Source: Deinococcus radiotolerans
GTDB lineage: Bacteria; Deinococcota; Deinococci; Deinococcales; Deinococcaceae
Direction of reading: 5' to 3'
DNA: 64,000 nucleotides
Assembly: GCF_014647435.1 (NCBI RefSeq)
Contig: NZ_BMPE01000001.1
Span: forward strand, 1 to 64,000
The translations under genes and the position numbers were made by a program. Position 1 is the first letter of the stretch, and each line of letters begins with the position of its first letter. Of this stretch, positions 35,350-44,239 are shown in pieces. A model generated the notes under the pieces. It did no database searches and was not told the origin of the DNA. It saw only the letters and a program-made list of their open reading frames with translations.

Positions 35350-35850
35350 TTAGGTCTGGGAGGGGAAGATGCCCTGCAGGGCGATGCAGAACGACAGGGT
35401 CAGGTAGGGCTGCATGTTGCTGTGCGGTTGCGAGCCGCCCGCCGTGGAGACCGTGGATGCCCCCAGGGCGACGGCAGCGCCAACGTCCCCGTAGATTTCT
35501 CCTGTGGCGGTGGCCAGGAAGTTCCCGGTGGTGTTCGGCAGGGTGGCGGGAGCGGACAGGCCGGTCAGGGTGTGCATGTGCGTGGGCATTTCAGAGACGG
35601 ACAGGGTGTGCGCCTGCTCGCCGCCCCGTTCCCCCGGGAGGTGCCCGGCGCCCTGGTGGATGGGGACACGCCCCCGGTAGTCGGGCAGCGCGAAGTTGAC
35701 CCGGCCGTCCCCGCCGTACGTGGTGCCCAGCAGGGAGAACAGCGCCTGATTCTGATTGATGGGCAGCAGCTGGCCATTGCACGGGGCCCAGCCTTTGGGG
35801 GCGAAGACGAAGGACATCAGACGAATTTCACCTAGAAACGGTTCGGCCAT
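35350..35850 (-). CDS. Phage tail collar (Mdp-like) domain protein, copy 1
   Basis: A 166-residue collar-domain protein, the first of three. Motifs are EIRLMSFVFAPKGWAPCNGQ, LLGTTYGGDGRVNFALPDY, RGRVPIHQGAGH, SEMPTHMHTL and the C-terminal MQPYLTLSFCIALQG. A strong ribosome site (AAGGAGCACCC) precedes the ATG at 35850. It follows the beta-helix lipoprotein gene by 60 nt in the same orientation. Three diverged paralogues in a row suggest a hetero-oligomeric (possibly trimer-based) fibre or adhesin, by analogy with tail-collar trimers; this is unproven. Confidence 0.88.
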   Translation of the reverse strand: MAEPFLGEIRLMSFVFAPKGWAPCNGQLLPINQNQALFSLLGTTYGGDGRVNFALPDYRGRVPIHQGAGHLPGERGGEQAHTLSVSEMPTHMHTLTGLSAPATLPNTTGNFLATATGEIYGDVGAAVALGASTVSTAGGSQPHSNMQPYLTLSFCIALQGIFPSQT

Positions 35851-35910
35851 GGGTGCTCCTTGTGCCCTGAGGCAACGTGATGGATGACGGGAAGGAAAGA
35901 GCCTGGAGGT

Positions 35911-38900
35911 TCAGGGCACCAGGCACGTGGCGTTCACGAAGTTGACGGTTGTGCCGGCTGTGACGTCGACGCTGGCGCCGCCGATATCACGGCTGGACAC
36001 GAAGTTCTGCACGTTCGTCGAGCTGGTGCCGACGCCCGTGAGGCCCTGCAACTGGAAGGTGCTGCCCTGGTATGAGCCCAGGGAGTAGTCAATGACGGCA
36101 GCTGGGTTGGTGCCCATGGAGATGTTGTTGTTGGTCAGATTCAGGCACACGCGGTTGCCCTGATTGTTGCCGTTGGCATTCTCGATGAACAGGCCCGCGA
36201 AGGCGAAGTTCCCGCCGGCCGTGACCGTGTTGTTTCTGATGGTGGCGTCCAGTTCGCCCAGATTAACGGACCGGGTGTAGCCGCCCAGGCCGAACGCGTA
36301 GTTGGTGACGTTGTTGCTGTTCAGGTCCGCGGTGATGTGCCCGCTGTCCTCAACGGCCAGCGCAATGCCGTACCCGTTGTTCGACGGGTCTGGGGTGGTG
36401 ATGGGATTGTTCGCAATGGTGCCGGTCAGGTCGGCGTCGTTCCCGGAGAACACGTTGATGCCCATGCCTGCCCCGCCCGAGACGCTGCGGTTGGCCGTCA
36501 CGTTGAATCTGGTCCGCGAGGTCTGCGAGCCCGAGAGGTTGATCGCCGACTGGTTCCACCCGGTGAAGGTGCTGTCCGTGATGCTCACGTCCGAAACGCT
36601 GGTGTCCCCGGCGTCCACCTGGATGCCGTCGGTGCCGCTGGTGGCGGTGGCCTGCGTGAAGCTGCTGCTCTGCACGACCGTCTGGAAGTTCGCGGTATTC
36701 CGTAGGGACACCGTGACACCATCGGAGGGCAGGTTGACGGTTCTGCCCGGGTTCATGAAGGTGCTGCCCGTGATCTGCAGTTTGTCCGGCGTGCCGGGCG
36801 CGGCGGTCGTGGCGGAGCTCACGCGGACGAACACGCCGTGGTTGGCGGCGCCCGTGACGGTGGTGCCCGTGATGGCGTTGGTGCCGAGCAGTTCAAACAG
36901 GTTCACGCCGTACTCGTGAATGGCGTCCCCGGCATTGGTGACGGTGCTGTTGCTGAGCGTGAAGTTCCTGATGTTCCGCCCGTTGATGCCTTCCTCGGCG
37001 GACCCGTTGATGGCCAGGCGGTCCAGCGTGACGCCCGTGACGGCGGACAGGTTCACCGGGGCGTTGCAGCCAGCGTTGGTCGAGCCGTCGCAGACGCCTG
37101 CGCCGCCGCCGTCCACGCTGGTGGCGTTCGTGAAGTTCATCCAGCTGAGGTTCAGGTTGCTGCCGTTCGTGACGCTCACACCGGCCGTGCTGGTGTTCTG
37201 GATGGTGCCGCCGGAGCCTGCCGTGCCCGCGCCGCTGACCGTCAGACCTGCCGCAGCGCCGGTGTTGACCAGCCGCACGCCGTACGTGCCGCCGTTGGCG
37301 TTGATCTGCCGGAAGTTCAGGCCCCCCGCGCCGATGGTGGTGTTCTGGACGTTCAGGGCGCCGCCCAGGCCACTGCTGATGGTGTTGGTGGTGCCGCCGA
37401 CCGTCAGGGTCCCGCTGCCCGTGGCGCTCAGTCCGGTACCGGTGGTGGTCGTGATCGCCAGGCCGCCGTTCGGGAAGGACACGGTCGGGCCACTCCCCGT
37501 GGCGGTGCTAATGGTTACGGCGGGGTTGGGCCCCGTGTAGAAGGTCTTGGTGCCCAGGAAACTGACGGCCCCGGCCGTGTTGTTCTGAATGAGCACGCCC
37601 TGTCCGGTCGGCGCGCCCGAGGTGCCGCTCGTCACGGCCCCGTTCAGGGTCACCGAGCCGCCCGTCAGGCTCTGCGCGGTGATCACGCGGCCCGTGTTGT
37701 GGGTCAGGCTGCCGCGGTACGTGACGGTGGGGGTGCCGGAATCCACCAGCAGGGCCGGGTCAGCCGCGACGCTGCCGGTGACGCTGGACGTATCCGCGAA
37801 CAGGATCGTGCCGGCCGAGCCGTTCAGGATGTCAATGCCGCCCGAGGTGCCGCCCAGGGTGGTCGTCCCGGTGAAATTGACCGTGCCGTCCATGTTGGAC
37901 AGCAGGATGCCGTCGCCGGCCGAGGCGCTCAGGGTGGGTGTGGCGCTGCCGGCCGTGCCGCCCGCGCCGAAGGTCACGGTGCCGGACGCCATATTCGTGA
38001 TGTTCACCGCCCGGCCGGCACTGGCCTTGCTGACCGCGCCGAGCATGGTGACGGTGGGCGTGCTGTCCGTCACGGTGAACGCGTCCCCGGAGGGGTTGGT
38101 GACGTTGACGCCGCTGCCGAACGAGAAGGTGCCCGCCGAGTTGTTCAGGATGTCAATGCCCGCGTCTCCGCCGTTCAGGGTGGCCGTGCTGGCGGTGTAG
38201 GTGCCGTCCGCGTTGTCGAACTGGAGTCCGGTACCGTTCGAAGCGTTCAGCGAACCACTGAGGTTCAGGGTGCCGGTGTGCCCGCCACTGACGCTGAGCA
38301 GCGCCCCGGCGCTGGCTTTCGTGACGCTGCCCCCGTAGGTGAGGTTCAGGGCGCCGCCACTGACGCTCACGGCGGCGCCCGCCGCGCCGGTCACGGTGCC
38401 GCCCGTGCCGGTCAGGGTGCCGTTCACGCTGCTGAAGTTCAGGCCGCTGGTCGCGCTGCCCGAACTGCTGAGCGTACTCAGCGTGCCGTTCACGGTGCCG
38501 CTGCTCAGGTTCAGGGCGGGTCCGCCGGTTGCGGAGACGGAGAGGTTCGAGACGGTCAGCGTGCCGAAGCCCGTGCCGGTCACGCCCTGCGCGCCGCTGC
38601 TGATGGTCAGGCCACTGATCTCCGAGACGCTGGTGGCGTCTGCGGGCAGCGTGACGGCCGCGCCGCTCGACTGCCCGATACTGGGGGTCTGCCCGGCCGG
38701 TTCAACCGCAATGCCGCTGACGGTCAGGGGCACGCCCTGACCGATGAGCTTCTGATTGGCTTTCAGGGTGACGCCCGCGTTCTGGCCGGTCGTGGTGCCG
38801 TCGCCCCGGTAGACGTACAGGATGTCCCCGGCGCTGGAGGCGTTCTGCGCGGCCAGCAGCGTCGTGAATGGACTGGACTGACGGCCGTCAGGGGTGACGG

Positions 38901-40302
38901 CGCTGGCGTTGTTCACGTACCACACCCGCTGGCCGATGTTGACCGTGTTCTTCAGCACGCCCGTGGGCGTGCTGCACGAGCCGTCGGACACGCTGCTGCT
39001 GATGGTGTCCGTGACGTTGCCGTCCCCGGCTTTCGGGTTGAACGTGAGGCTGCCGTCCGCGCTGGCCGTGACGTTCCCGCCCCGGGCGCTCGTGGGGGTG
39101 GTCGTGGCGGTCAGCGTGGGGGCCGGCTGACCCTGGGTGGGGACTGCCTGCACCCGCGTCAGTGGCCCCTGACTGGCCGGAATGACGGTGGTGGTGTTGC
39201 CCACGGCCGCGCGGGCGGGCGCCCCGTACTCCGTGATGATGAAATCCCCGCCGAGTTTCGCCAGGCGCGCCGAGTTTCCGGCGGTCGTGACGGACGGAAT
39301 GAACTTCAGGCTGGGGCTGCTGATGGAGGTGCCGCACAGGGCAGCGACCTCGGTGGCGTTCAGCGTGGCGGCTCGCGCCGCCGCCTGGGTTCCCAGGGCC
39401 TGCTCCTCGGCGCTCTCGGAGACGCGGGTGACCGAGTCGTCCATCGCCTCGAACAGCATGCTGAACGAGAACGGATCGTCCGCTGCGCTGCTCTGAAGCG
39501 GCACCTTCACGGCGAAGGTCACGAGCCCGTCGAACTGATTGACCCCCGGGTTGGCGCTCAGGGCGCGGCTGCCGGGCGTGGTGGCGTTGCGCACCACGAA
39601 ACCGTACGGGAACAGGCGGGTCACGCCCAGGGCGGCGGGGGTCGTGGGCGTCGTGAAGCGCAGGGGGTCCACCTCCTGCTCCGTGAAGAACTGCAGGTCC
39701 TCCCCGCCGGGCATCAGGCGCGCCCCGCCCGTGAGGGGATCGGGCAGCATGCCGTGCGTGGGCGTGATGGTGGGGGCGGTCGCGGCGCTGGCTGCGGAGC
39801 CGTCAAACTTCGTGAAGGTGCTCAGCGGGGTTTCCCCGACCGTGGATGGCGTGCTGGCCGCCACGAAGGTCAGGTTTGACCGCGCCTGCGTGGCGGCGAC
39901 GCCGCTGCTGCTGGCGTTGCGGACCCGGAAGGTCGCGTACAGGTGCCGGTACCCGCCCGCGCCGCGCGTGCCGGTCACGAACGATCCCCGGGACGCCAGT
40001 TCCATCTGAACGCCCCCGGTGGTCGTCAGGGCCTGACCGGCCAGCGTGTGGGGCACGGCGCGGGCGGTGGCGGTCATGCCGTCCGCGCCAATCCGCTCGA
40101 ACTTGATTTCCATGAGGCCCAGCGTGGACCCCAGGCCAGGGGTAGGCGCCGTAGGGGCGGAGGGGGCCGTGGGCGCGGTGGGGGCAGGGCCGGCCGCGCC
40201 GCCTGGCAGGGGCGCGGCCGTGCGCGCGCAGCCCAGCAGGAGGCTGAGGCCCAGCAGGATCATCAGGGGCGGGCGGCGCCGCGTGCGGTCAGTGGTGTTC
40301 AT
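35911..40302 (-). CDS. Very large beta-helix lipoprotein
   Basis: A 1463-residue exported protein with lipobox LLLGCA (Cys about residue 25). Residues about 60-320 are homologous to the lipoprotein encoded just upstream (shared GLMEIKFERIG, GTRGAGGYRHLYATF and LFPYGFVVRN). After an Ig/cadherin-like stretch (about 330-460), the rest consists of hundreds of Gly/Thr/Ser-rich repeats (for example TLNGGDAGIDILNNSAG) typical of right-handed parallel beta-helix surface proteins. It ends NFVNATCLVP. The ATG at 40302 is set by GGGGAGC and by TGATG coupling to the preceding stop; an upstream in-frame extension to 40365 is unlikely. It probably lies on the cell surface. Confidence 0.82.
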   Translation of the reverse strand: MNTTDRTRRRPPLMILLGLSLLLGCARTAAPLPGGAAGPAPTAPTAPSAPTAPTPGLGSTLGLMEIKFERIGADGMTATARAVPHTLAGQALTTTGGVQMELASRGSFVTGTRGAGGYRHLYATFRVRNASSSGVAATQARSNLTFVAASTPSTVGETPLSTFTKFDGSAASAATAPTITPTHGMLPDPLTGGARLMPGGEDLQFFTEQEVDPLRFTTPTTPAALGVTRLFPYGFVVRNATTPGSRALSANPGVNQFDGLVTFAVKVPLQSSAADDPFSFSMLFEAMDDSVTRVSESAEEQALGTQAAARAATLNATEVAALCGTSISSPSLKFIPSVTTAGNSARLAKLGGDFIITEYGAPARAAVGNTTTVIPASQGPLTRVQAVPTQGQPAPTLTATTTPTSARGGNVTASADGSLTFNPKAGDGNVTDTISSSVSDGSCSTPTGVLKNTVNIGQRVWYVNNASAVTPDGRQSSPFTTLLAAQNASSAGDILYVYRGDGTTTGQNAGVTLKANQKLIGQGVPLTVSGIAVEPAGQTPSIGQSSGAAVTLPADATSVSEISGLTISSGAQGVTGTGFGTLTVSNLSVSATGGPALNLSSGTVNGTLSTLSSSGSATSGLNFSSVNGTLTGTGGTVTGAAGAAVSVSGGALNLTYGGSVTKASAGALLSVSGGHTGTLNLSGSLNASNGTGLQFDNADGTYTASTATLNGGDAGIDILNNSAGTFSFGSGVNVTNPSGDAFTVTDSTPTVTMLGAVSKASAGRAVNITNMASGTVTFGAGGTAGSATPTLSASAGDGILLSNMDGTVNFTGTTTLGGTSGGIDILNGSAGTILFADTSSVTGSVAADPALLVDSGTPTVTYRGSLTHNTGRVITAQSLTGGSVTLNGAVTSGTSGAPTGQGVLIQNNTAGAVSFLGTKTFYTGPNPAVTISTATGSGPTVSFPNGGLAITTTTGTGLSATGSGTLTVGGTTNTISSGLGGALNVQNTTIGAGGLNFRQINANGGTYGVRLVNTGAAAGLTVSGAGTAGSGGTIQNTSTAGVSVTNGSNLNLSWMNFTNATSVDGGGAGVCDGSTNAGCNAPVNLSAVTGVTLDRLAINGSAEEGINGRNIRNFTLSNSTVTNAGDAIHEYGVNLFELLGTNAITGTTVTGAANHGVFVRVSSATTAAPGTPDKLQITGSTFMNPGRTVNLPSDGVTVSLRNTANFQTVVQSSSFTQATATSGTDGIQVDAGDTSVSDVSITDSTFTGWNQSAINLSGSQTSRTRFNVTANRSVSGGAGMGINVFSGNDADLTGTIANNPITTPDPSNNGYGIALAVEDSGHITADLNSNNVTNYAFGLGGYTRSVNLGELDATIRNNTVTAGGNFAFAGLFIENANGNNQGNRVCLNLTNNNISMGTNPAAVIDYSLGSYQGSTFQLQGLTGVGTSSTNVQNFVSSRDIGGASVDVTAGTTVNFVNATCLVP

Positions 40303-41315
40303 CAGCAGGAGCTCCCCAGGTAGGTGGTCGGCGCGGCGGCCGTGCCCGCGGTGCGGACCCGGCACACGGCGACCGTGTTCGGCCCGGCGTACGTGCTGCC
40401 CGCGAACGTGGCAACCTGTACGGTCGTGCCAGCCGGCAGCGTGGCCTGCAGGTCCGCGGCGCGCTGCGTGACGGTCCGCGTGCCGGGCGTCACCTGCTCT
40501 TCCAGGCTTTCGGTGACGCGGGCGACGCTGTCCTCGGTGGCCTGCAGCAGGATGCGCACCTCGAACGGGTCGGCGGCGGCCGTGGCCTGGAGCGGCAGGC
40601 GGTAGGCGAAGGTCACGCGGCCGTCGAACTGCCCGGCGGCCGGGTTGCCCGGCAGGGCCCGGCCCACCCCACTGGCGCGGCGCACCACGAAACCGTACGG
40701 GAACACGCTGGTCACGCCGGACGCCGTGACCTGCGCGCCCTGCGTCCAGTTCTGCGGGTCCGCCTCGGCTTCCGTAAACGCCTGGAAGTCCGCGGCCTGC
40801 GCGGTCACCACGGCCGCCGTCTTCAGGGGGCTGTACTCCATGCCGTGGGTGGGCAGGATGTTCGGGGCGACGCCCGGGTCGGCGGCTGTCCCGTCGAAGC
40901 GGGTCAGGCGGGTGATCGCGGTGCCCTGAAGGGTGCTGGCCGCGCTGACGGCGAAGAACGTGAGGTTCTGCCGGGCGTCCGGGTAGGCCGCCGCGGTCTC
41001 GTAGCTGGCGTTGCGGACCTCAAAGGTGGCCGAGAGATACCGCTGCCCGCCCGCGCCGCGCGTGCCGACGTCAAAGGCACTGGTGCTCAGCGCACGGACC
41101 TGCACCCCGCCCGGGAGGGCCGTCACGGCCTGGGCGTTCAGGCCGGCGCGGACGGGCCGCAGCTCGGCGTGAACGTCCTGGCTGCCCAGACCGCTGATGG
41201 TGAGTTCCATCAGGCCCAGCGGGGTTGGCGTGGCGGGCGGGGTCGTGGTGGTCTGACAGGCCGTCGCGACGGCCGCCGTGAGGAGCAGCAGGGTCGGAAT
41301 CTTGAATCTGGACAT
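40302..41315 (-). CDS. Lipoprotein paralogous to the N-terminus of the beta-helix protein
   Basis: A 337-residue lipoprotein: signal peptide IPTLLLLTAAVATAC with the lipobox Cys at about residue 20. The body aligns with the first third of the downstream beta-helix protein, with shared GLMELTISGLG, GTRGAGGQRYLSATFEVRN, NLTFFAVSAAS, LPTHGM and SVFPYGFVVRR. The ATG at 41315 has AAGGAG 8 nt upstream. The stop overlaps the next ATG by one base (TGATG). It was probably produced by duplication and loss of the beta-helix part, or is the ancestral short form. The function is unknown. Confidence 0.8.
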   Translation of the reverse strand: MSRFKIPTLLLLTAAVATACQTTTTPPATPTPLGLMELTISGLGSQDVHAELRPVRAGLNAQAVTALPGGVQVRALSTSAFDVGTRGAGGQRYLSATFEVRNASYETAAAYPDARQNLTFFAVSAASTLQGTAITRLTRFDGTAADPGVAPNILPTHGMEYSPLKTAAVVTAQAADFQAFTEAEADPQNWTQGAQVTASGVTSVFPYGFVVRRASGVGRALPGNPAAGQFDGRVTFAYRLPLQATAAADPFEVRILLQATEDSVARVTESLEEQVTPGTRTVTQRAADLQATLPAGTTVQVATFAGSTYAGPNTVAVCRVRTAGTAAAPTTYLGSSC

Positions 41316-41332
41316 GTCGGTACTCCTTGACG

Positions 41333-41506
41333 TCACAGGTCCTGGGGCTCAGCGAGATCCAGTGACGGGAGGCCGAACCCCGTGATGGGCACGCTCTGAA
41401 TCAACGTCACGGCCGCCCAGCGGCCCAAGTCCTCGACTCTGGGTGGGCGGTACGCGGCGGTGTCGGCGGGTGTCTGAGGGTCCTGGGCAGGGTGGGAAGA
41501 CATCAT
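41333..41506 (-). CDS. 57-residue peptide with lasso-leader-like motif
   Basis: It reads MMSSHPAQDP... then A18-Y19-R-P-P-R-V-E-D-L-G28-R-W-A-A-V-T34, followed by a 23-residue tail ending EPQDL. Y19-x-x-P22-x-V-x-x-L-G28-x-x-x-x-V-T34 matches the YxxPxLxxxGxxxxxT leader consensus of lasso-type RiPPs. However, no Asp or Glu lies at positions 7-9 of the predicted core, and no maturation enzymes are in the window, so a true lasso peptide is doubtful. GAGG lies 6-9 nt before tandem ATG codons. It is first in the lipoprotein/collar operon, 17 nt before the lipoprotein gene. Confidence 0.6.
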   Translation of the reverse strand: MMSSHPAQDPQTPADTAAYRPPRVEDLGRWAAVTLIQSVPITGFGLPSLDLAEPQDL

Positions 41507-41808
41507 GACGGTACCTCGGGAAGGTGAACAGGGGCGGTGCACTCAGGCCAGACCGGCCGCCGCGGCTGACGTCGGCGGCGCAGGACGCTGCGCCGGGCGG
41601 ATGCAGGGCCCGCCGATCAGGTGGAGACGTGTCCGGTCCCACCAGCATAGGACCCGCGGCGCAGCGGCGCGGCTCACATGCCGGTCCCAGCGTACGGGTG
41701 GCCCCGTTAAGGGCGCGTTAGCCCCAACAGCTCCCTTCAGGCCACCCTGCGCGCGGGCGAGGCAGGCTGAATCAGAGGTGATTCCGGCGCGGCCCGAGGG
41801 AAGCGACC
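41507..41808. other. Divergent upstream region of the collar operon and nif3-like gene
   Basis: About 300 bp without a gene. It should hold the promoter of the leftward operon: TATGCT on the - strand at 41649-41644 is a candidate -10 box, 138 nt from the start. The - strand frames here are composition artefacts. Confidence 0.35.
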
Positions 41809-41814
41809 TAGAAT
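41809..41814 (+). promoter_or_regulatory. -10 box TAGAAT, leaderless-type promoter
   Basis: It ends 7 nt before the ATG at 41822 and favours that start over the in-frame ATG at 41813, which would lie inside the box. Confidence 0.55.
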
Positions 41815-41821
41815 GCCTGCC

Positions 41822-42609
<788 letters not shown>

Positions 42610-42613
<4 letters not shown>

Positions 42614-43239
42614 CGCCCCTGCACCCGGGCCTGTTCATCAGCTTCGAGGGCCCCGAGGGCGCGGGGAAGAGCACGCAGCTGACCCGCCTGGCCGCTCGCC
42701 TGCAAGAGCACGGTACGCCGCACCAGCTGACCCGCGAACCCGGCGGCACGCCCCTGGGTTCACGCGTGCGTGACGTCCTGCTTGACCCAGACCTGAGCAT
42801 CGACCCGCTGCCCGAATTCCTGCTGTACTCCGCCAGCCGCGCCCAGCTGGTCTCGAACGTGATCCGGCCCGCCCTGGCGCGCGGCGAGGTGGTCGTGTGC
42901 GACCGGTACGCGGATTCCAGCCTCGCGTATCAGGGCGCCGGACGCGGCCTGCCCGTGAACCTCCTGCGGGAGATCACGCTGGCCGCCACGGACGGCCTCA
43001 CACCGGACCTGACCGTGCTGCTGGACCTCGACCCGGCCGTGGGGCTCGACCGCGCGGCGCGGCGTGGACAACCCGACCGTCTGGAGCGCGCTGACCTGGA
43101 CTTCCACCGCCGCGTGCGCGCCGGCTTCTTACACCTGGCCGAGCAGACCCCCGCACGCTTCTTGGTGCTGGACGCCACGCGCTCCGTGGACGCGCTGGCC
43201 GGGGAGATCTGGGCAGCAGCGGCGGCGCGCCTGCCCTGA
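42610..43239 (+). CDS. tmk: Thymidylate kinase
   Basis: A 209-residue dTMP kinase (dTMP + ATP to dTDP + ADP), essential for dTTP supply. The P-loop is FEGPEGAGKSTQ (about residues 11-22). LTREPGGTPLG is the TMK DRX/EPGGT region, VVCDRYADSSLAYQGAGRGL is the DRY...S-xQG motif, and the DLDPAVGLDRAARRG lid region has the catalytic Arg pattern. The GTG start at 42610 overlaps the nif3-like stop by 4 nt. The length is normal. Confidence 0.95.
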
Positions 43240-43264
43240 CGGACCTCAGCGGCTGCGCCGCGTG

Positions 43265-44107
43265 TCAGTGGCTGGCGCGGCCCTGTCCGGTGGGCGCGGT
43301 GACCTCGGGCTTCACGCCAGGCAGTTTCACCTCGAACACGGTCGCCCAGCGCTTGCCGGTCAGCAGCAGCGTGCCGCGCTCCGGCACGAACGCAATGCCG
43401 TTGGGCACGTCGTCAAAGGTCAGGGGCCGCCCGGCCTTCACAGCGGCGGCGCTCGCCTCGCGGGTCAGGGCGGCCACGTCAATCCAGGCGGTGACCTTCC
43501 CGGTCTGCGGATCAATCCGCGCGATCCGGTCCGTCAGCCACACGTTCGCGTACACGTTGCCCTGCACGAACTCCAGCTCATTGAGGTTCTTCACGGGCTG
43601 ACCGGCGTCCGTGACCTGCACGGAGCGCGTCACGCGGAATGTTTTCGGATCGCGCCACACCAGCGTGGACGACCCGTTACTCATGATCAGCGCCTTGCCA
43701 TCGGTGGTCAGGCCCCACCCCTCGCCACTGTACCGGTACCGCCCGGTCTCCTTCAGCGTGCCCGCATCGAAGGTGATGGCCACGCCGTCCTCCCACGTCA
43801 GGTGGTACGCCACGCCGTTCAGGGCCGTGACGCCCTCCCCGAACGCCGTCGCGATGGGCGTGGCGACCCTGGCCAGCACCTTCCCGCTCTTCAGATCCAC
43901 GCGCCGCACGCCGGACTGCCCCTCAATACCGGTACTTTCCATGAGCGTGCCATTCCCGAGGTACTGGAAACCCTCCGTGAACGCGGCGCGGTCATGCGGG
44001 TAGCGCGCCACCACGCTGGGCATCAGGATGGGTGTCGCAACGGTCTGCGCAGCTCCCAGCGGGAACAGCAGCAGGGGCAGCAGGGCGGGCAGCAGGCGAG
44101 GGCGCAC
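43265..44107 (-). CDS. Exported glutaminyl-peptide cyclotransferase
   Basis: A 280-residue protein that converts N-terminal Gln of peptides to pyroglutamate. The signal peptide is LLPALLPLLLFPLGAAQ. Plant/bacterial-type glutaminyl cyclotransferase motifs are present: YPHDRAAFTEGFQYLGNG, STGIEGQSGVRRVDL, GEGWGLTTDGKALIMSNGS, LNELEFVQGNVYANVW and PNGIAFVPERGTLLLTGK. These form a five-bladed propeller unlike the animal zinc enzyme. The GTG at 44107 is chosen because TACCAT lies 6 nt before it and the signal peptide follows at once. It probably acts in the envelope. Confidence 0.88.
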   Translation of the reverse strand: MRPRLLPALLPLLLFPLGAAQTVATPILMPSVVARYPHDRAAFTEGFQYLGNGTLMESTGIEGQSGVRRVDLKSGKVLARVATPIATAFGEGVTALNGVAYHLTWEDGVAITFDAGTLKETGRYRYSGEGWGLTTDGKALIMSNGSSTLVWRDPKTFRVTRSVQVTDAGQPVKNLNELEFVQGNVYANVWLTDRIARIDPQTGKVTAWIDVAALTREASAAAVKAGRPLTFDDVPNGIAFVPERGTLLLTGKRWATVFEVKLPGVKPEVTAPTGQGRASH

Positions 44108-44239
44108 GGCCTCATGGTAGCGGCCCCCACGCGGGACGCGCGTCAGCCGTCTGGCGGGGGTGGCTGTCACAGGGGACAGCCTCAGCCTTCAAGAGCCCGG
44201 TCTGCTGGGTGCCCGGAGCCCGTCAGCGTCCTGATCTCC

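Noticed and set aside
34299..35850. Prophage remnant suggested by three tail-collar genes
   Set aside because: No capsid, terminase, tail tube, lysis or integrase genes adjoin them. They lie outside the island and share an operon with lipoproteins and a GNAT enzyme, as in non-phage Mdp clusters.
36838..39879. A 1013-residue open frame on the + strand inside the beta-helix gene
   Set aside because: It is Gly/Arg/Val-rich with no domain pattern. It mirrors the repetitive GC-rich codons of the real - strand gene, which has a lipobox, ribosome site and recognisable repeats.
35911..40302. CRISPR array, suspected from the short repetitive DNA
   Set aside because: The repeats vary in length and sequence, stay in frame and encode Gly/Thr-rich beta-helix rungs. 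There are no uniform repeat-spacer units here or elsewhere in the window.
41333..41506. Canonical lasso peptide precursor
   Set aside because: Only the leader-type motif fits; the predicted core has no Asp/Glu at ring positions and no maturation genes are nearby. It is kept only as leader-like.
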